The notes under the pieces: model-generated | Told to the model about the DNA's origin: nothing | Database searches by the model: none | The model's input: the letters and a program-made list of their open reading frames with translations, nothing else | Position numbers and translations under genes: made by a program | Origin: Bacteroidota bacterium | Lineage (GTDB): Bacteria > Bacteroidota > Bacteroidia > Cytophagales > Cyclobacteriaceae | Assembly: GCA_023393375.1 (NCBI GenBank) | Contig: JAEWLI010000169.1 | Location: forward strand, 1 to 35,740 | Length of the DNA stretch: 35,740 bases | Direction of reading: 5' to 3' | In this document: in pieces, positions 34,181 through 35,740 of the stretch | How the letters are laid out: every line of letters begins with the position of its first letter | Numbering within the stretch: position 1 is the first letter of the stretch

Positions 34181-34360
34181 AAAACCCGCACGGTTTTCCT
34201 GCAATCTGCATAGCACAGCCTGTTAGAGGATTGTTCTGCAACATATTTATAGCTGCGAAACCTAAAAAACCCGCAAGGTTTAACTGAAATATACATAGCA
34301 TGTCCAGTTCCTGGATTGTTCTGTGATATATTTAAAGCAGCAAAACCTTGCGGGTTTAAT
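34181..34360. repeat. RAYT-associated approximately 180-bp palindromic repeat, right copy
   Basis: Direct-repeat partner of 33358-33536, with the same two-unit layout. Unit A starts AAACCCGCACGGTTTT and unit B has perfect facing arms AAACCCGCAAGGTTT and AAACCTTGCGGGTTT. It starts 57 bp upstream of the transposase start codon. The two copies differ at scattered positions in unit A but are almost identical in unit B. Confidence 0.88.
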
Positions 34361-34403
34361 AGTTAAATCCTTTAACAGAGTATAAACAAGCATACGATAG
34401 GAG

Positions 34404-34430
34404 AAACCTTGTGGGCCTTGTGGGTTTAAA
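34404..34430. repeat. Third, short remnant of the repeat arm
   Basis: AAACCTTGTGGGCC then TTGTGGGTTTAAA carries the AAACCTTGNGGGTTT arm with an internal duplication of CCTTGTGGG. It lies just after the stop of the lipoprotein gene (minus strand). Confidence 0.55.
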
Positions 34431-34440
34431 GTTTTATCTA

Positions 34441-34959
34441 TCAATCTTTTTCAAATGTATACACAATAACGATATCTGAAGAAACTGCCATGCCACTTTG
34501 AGTTGTGGTATTCTTTAGATGGCTTGTCAAAATCATTTGTGTAGCATTTAATTTATTGATAGTACCTTCTTGTATTTCTCCTTGGGCTTCGACTATTAAC
34601 TTGTCACCTTTTACACTCCAAGTACCAGGTAGAATTAAATCAGGCATAGTCACAACTTGAGTGGTTTTATCTCCCATTACTTCCGTTACTAATTCTATAC
34701 TATAAGTCCCTGAAGACATAAAAGTATTGGGATTTTCTGTAAATGAAACCATGTAATCCATATCAATACCTTTTCCAGTAAATTTTGCAGTATAAGAAAC
34801 ACCGGAATAACTGGTTGTGGATGTGCCTGTATATTTAATGGCGGTAACATTCCAATCCCCTATAAGCAATTTTTGGTCAATAGGGGTTACATCTTCTTTT
34901 GAACAAGAAAAAAAGACAAATAACAAGGCTGTAAATAAATAAAATGGAATTGTTCTCAT
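34441..34959 (-). CDS. Lipocalin-like lipoprotein
   Basis: A 172-residue protein. The start MRTIPFYLFTALLFVFFSC gives a clean lipoprotein signal with Cys19. An in-frame ATG 11 codons earlier (34992) would add a charged MRLFTKHILKN, so the internal Met is preferred. The mature part begins LLIGDWNVTAIKYTG and continues as alternating strands to VIVYTFEKD, as in lipocalin-like domains common in Bacteroidota lipoproteins. Ligand unknown. It is monocistronic, with the repeat region downstream. Confidence 0.83.
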   Translation of the reverse strand: MRTIPFYLFTALLFVFFSCSKEDVTPIDQKLLIGDWNVTAIKYTGTSTTSYSGVSYTAKFTGKGIDMDYMVSFTENPNTFMSSGTYSIELVTEVMGDKTTQVVTMPDLILPGTWSVKGDKLIVEAQGEIQEGTINKLNATQMILTSHLKNTTTQSGMAVSSDIVIVYTFEKD

Positions 34960-35145
34960 ATTTTTTAAAATGTGTTTTGTGAATAATCTCATTACAATAT
35001 CTTGTAAATATGAGAATGGTAAATCAGAAAAGTGTATAATTTATCGTGATTATATATTTGAAGTACTGTTTTAGAGATGAATCAATAATTTTGTGGGACA
35101 ATTCACAGTTATCGCCTATGGCATTTTATAGTAATTTAATCATTC

Positions 35146-35205
35146 TTAGCTGCGCAGAAGATCCTTTAATTCTTCTTCATTAATATACTCCGCCGCATAT
35201 TTGGC
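35146..35205 (-). pseudogene. Possible C-terminal remnant of a lost gene
   Basis: Nineteen codons read AKYAAEYINEEELKDLLRS then TAA, preceded in frame by TAG. The amphipathic, Glu-rich pattern looks like a real protein end, but the stretch is too short to assign or to be sure of. Confidence 0.22.
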
Positions 35206-35451
35206 CTAATCAGAATTGCAATTTTGCCTCCCGTGCGTCGGGGCATAATGCGCATGAATATTAATATTCCTGGTTATACCACGAATGTAGTGGAAATAGT
35301 GGAATTGTAGTTTTAGGCCTTATAAAAATGGGGAAAAAATTTTAAAGAATGAGGCGTTAAAAAAACACCATTGTTCGAAGACCACAGATAAAATTTATTT
35401 TGAAAGAAGATGATAATTAGCGGTCAAGTTTGGGGTTTTTAGCATTTTTCT

Positions 35452-35589
35452 TTAAAATTTAGCCATTTTTATACAGCTTTGAATTTCCTTTTCGTCTAAA
35501 ATCAAGGTAGTAGCATATTCCTAAATATAAGATCGTTCCTCTTTAGATAAGCTCAAGAACAGGTATTCTATCTGAAAAAGTTTTGAATA
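35452..35589 (-). pseudogene. Possible decayed gene fragment
   Basis: Forty-four sense codons interrupted once by TAG: FLSLSKEERSYI, stop, then EYATTLILDEKEIQSCIKM and the end AKF-TAA. Replacing the stop with a Leu or Gln codon would give a continuous helical C-terminus. No start codon or upstream homology was found. Family unknown. Confidence 0.27.
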
Positions 35590-35658
35590 TTACTAGCCCA
35601 GGCCGCACAATTAATAATTATAAATTAATTGTAAATTACTAATTTTTAATTATTAACA

Positions 35659-35740
35659 CTAAGCAACACCAATTTCCTTCGCCAGATAAACATCCTGGAT
35701 ATGGTTCAAAAGTGCCGTTCCTTCCTTCATCGGTCGTTGG
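35659..35740 (-). CDS. 3' end of a gene running off the right edge
   Basis: From the window edge leftwards the minus strand reads QRPMKEGTALLNHIQDVYL then AKEIGVA and TAG (stop 35659-35661), an open, protein-like end of 26 codons. The rest lies outside the window. The family cannot be named from this piece. Confidence 0.5.
   Translation of the reverse strand, partial: QRPMKEGTALLNHIQDVYLAKEIGVA

Larger units (their letters stand above)
34960..35658. other. Gene-free stretch with decayed coding traces
   Basis: No intact gene. Two short minus-strand stretches with protein-like residue patterns but stop codons in frame are listed separately. Also present are an AATATTAATATT palindrome near 35256 and AT-rich spacer around 35610-35655. 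Confidence 0.5.

Noticed and set aside
33358..34360. A CRISPR array at the right end
   Set aside because: The repeats are few, long, palindromic and homologous along their whole length with no unique spacers, and a RAYT transposase lies between them.

Overview
The window is a piece of a Bacteroidota chromosome, most likely Cytophagales-like. The genus cannot be read from the sequence. Evidence: AT-rich DNA, several short lipoproteins with [LVF]-x-S-C lipoboxes, a BACON-type domain ahead of a glycoside hydrolase, candidate promoters of the TAnnTTTG type, a DUF1622 membrane protein, and the phrase-like intergenic repeats common in this phylum.

Left part (1-7.5 kb): surface polysaccharide genes. 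A partial glycosyltransferase runs off the left edge. It is followed by tRNA-Arg(TCT), a membrane GT2 enzyme, and a minus-strand set of three genes: UXS-like epimerase, then UDP-sugar dehydrogenase, then a SAF-domain oxidoreductase. The three look fit to make and modify a nucleotide sugar. A decayed, internally deleted copy of the GT2 gene lies beyond them. Middle-left (7.5-11.5 kb): a small lipoprotein, DUF1622, an aldo/keto reductase, and a BACON-GH30 (xylanase-like) lipoprotein broken by one in-frame amber codon.

Middle (11.5-21.7 kb): an approximately 0.9 kb gene-poor stretch with hairpins, then an M48 metallopeptidase and a very AT-rich group of small membrane, lipo- and secreted proteins that ends in a SUKH (SMI1/KNR4) protein. 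Next is a MacB-type ABC permease/ATPase pair embedded in dense intergenic repeats, including three exact copies of a 28-bp element.

Right-centre (22.0-33.4 kb) is the most interesting part. Seven plus-strand genes are packed with gaps of 1-10 bp. They encode (1) a signal peptide/vWA-like/TM protein with a cytoplasmic Hsp70-like ATPase on the same chain, (2) a single-TM protein with a long cytoplasmic coiled coil, (3) a multi-TM vWA protein with a good MIDAS motif, (4) a second exported, membrane-anchored vWA protein, (5) a three-TM protein, (6) a tubulin/FtsZ-like protein with a GGTGAG box, and (7) a membrane-anchored trypsin-like protease with an intact triad. I infer one envelope-spanning machine: a cytoskeletal GTPase and an Hsp70 ATPase inside, vWA adhesion or assembly modules and a protease outside. 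The tubulin-like plus vWA pairing resembles a system predicted earlier by genome context. The Hsp70-TM-vWA fusion and this exact gene set look undescribed to me.

Right end (33.4-35.7 kb): a frameshifted RAYT/Y1 transposase lies between two approximately 180-bp near-identical repeats, each built of two units with AAACCCGCAAGGTTT-type arms. Then come a lipocalin-like lipoprotein, decayed coding remnants, and the 3' end of a gene that continues past the window.
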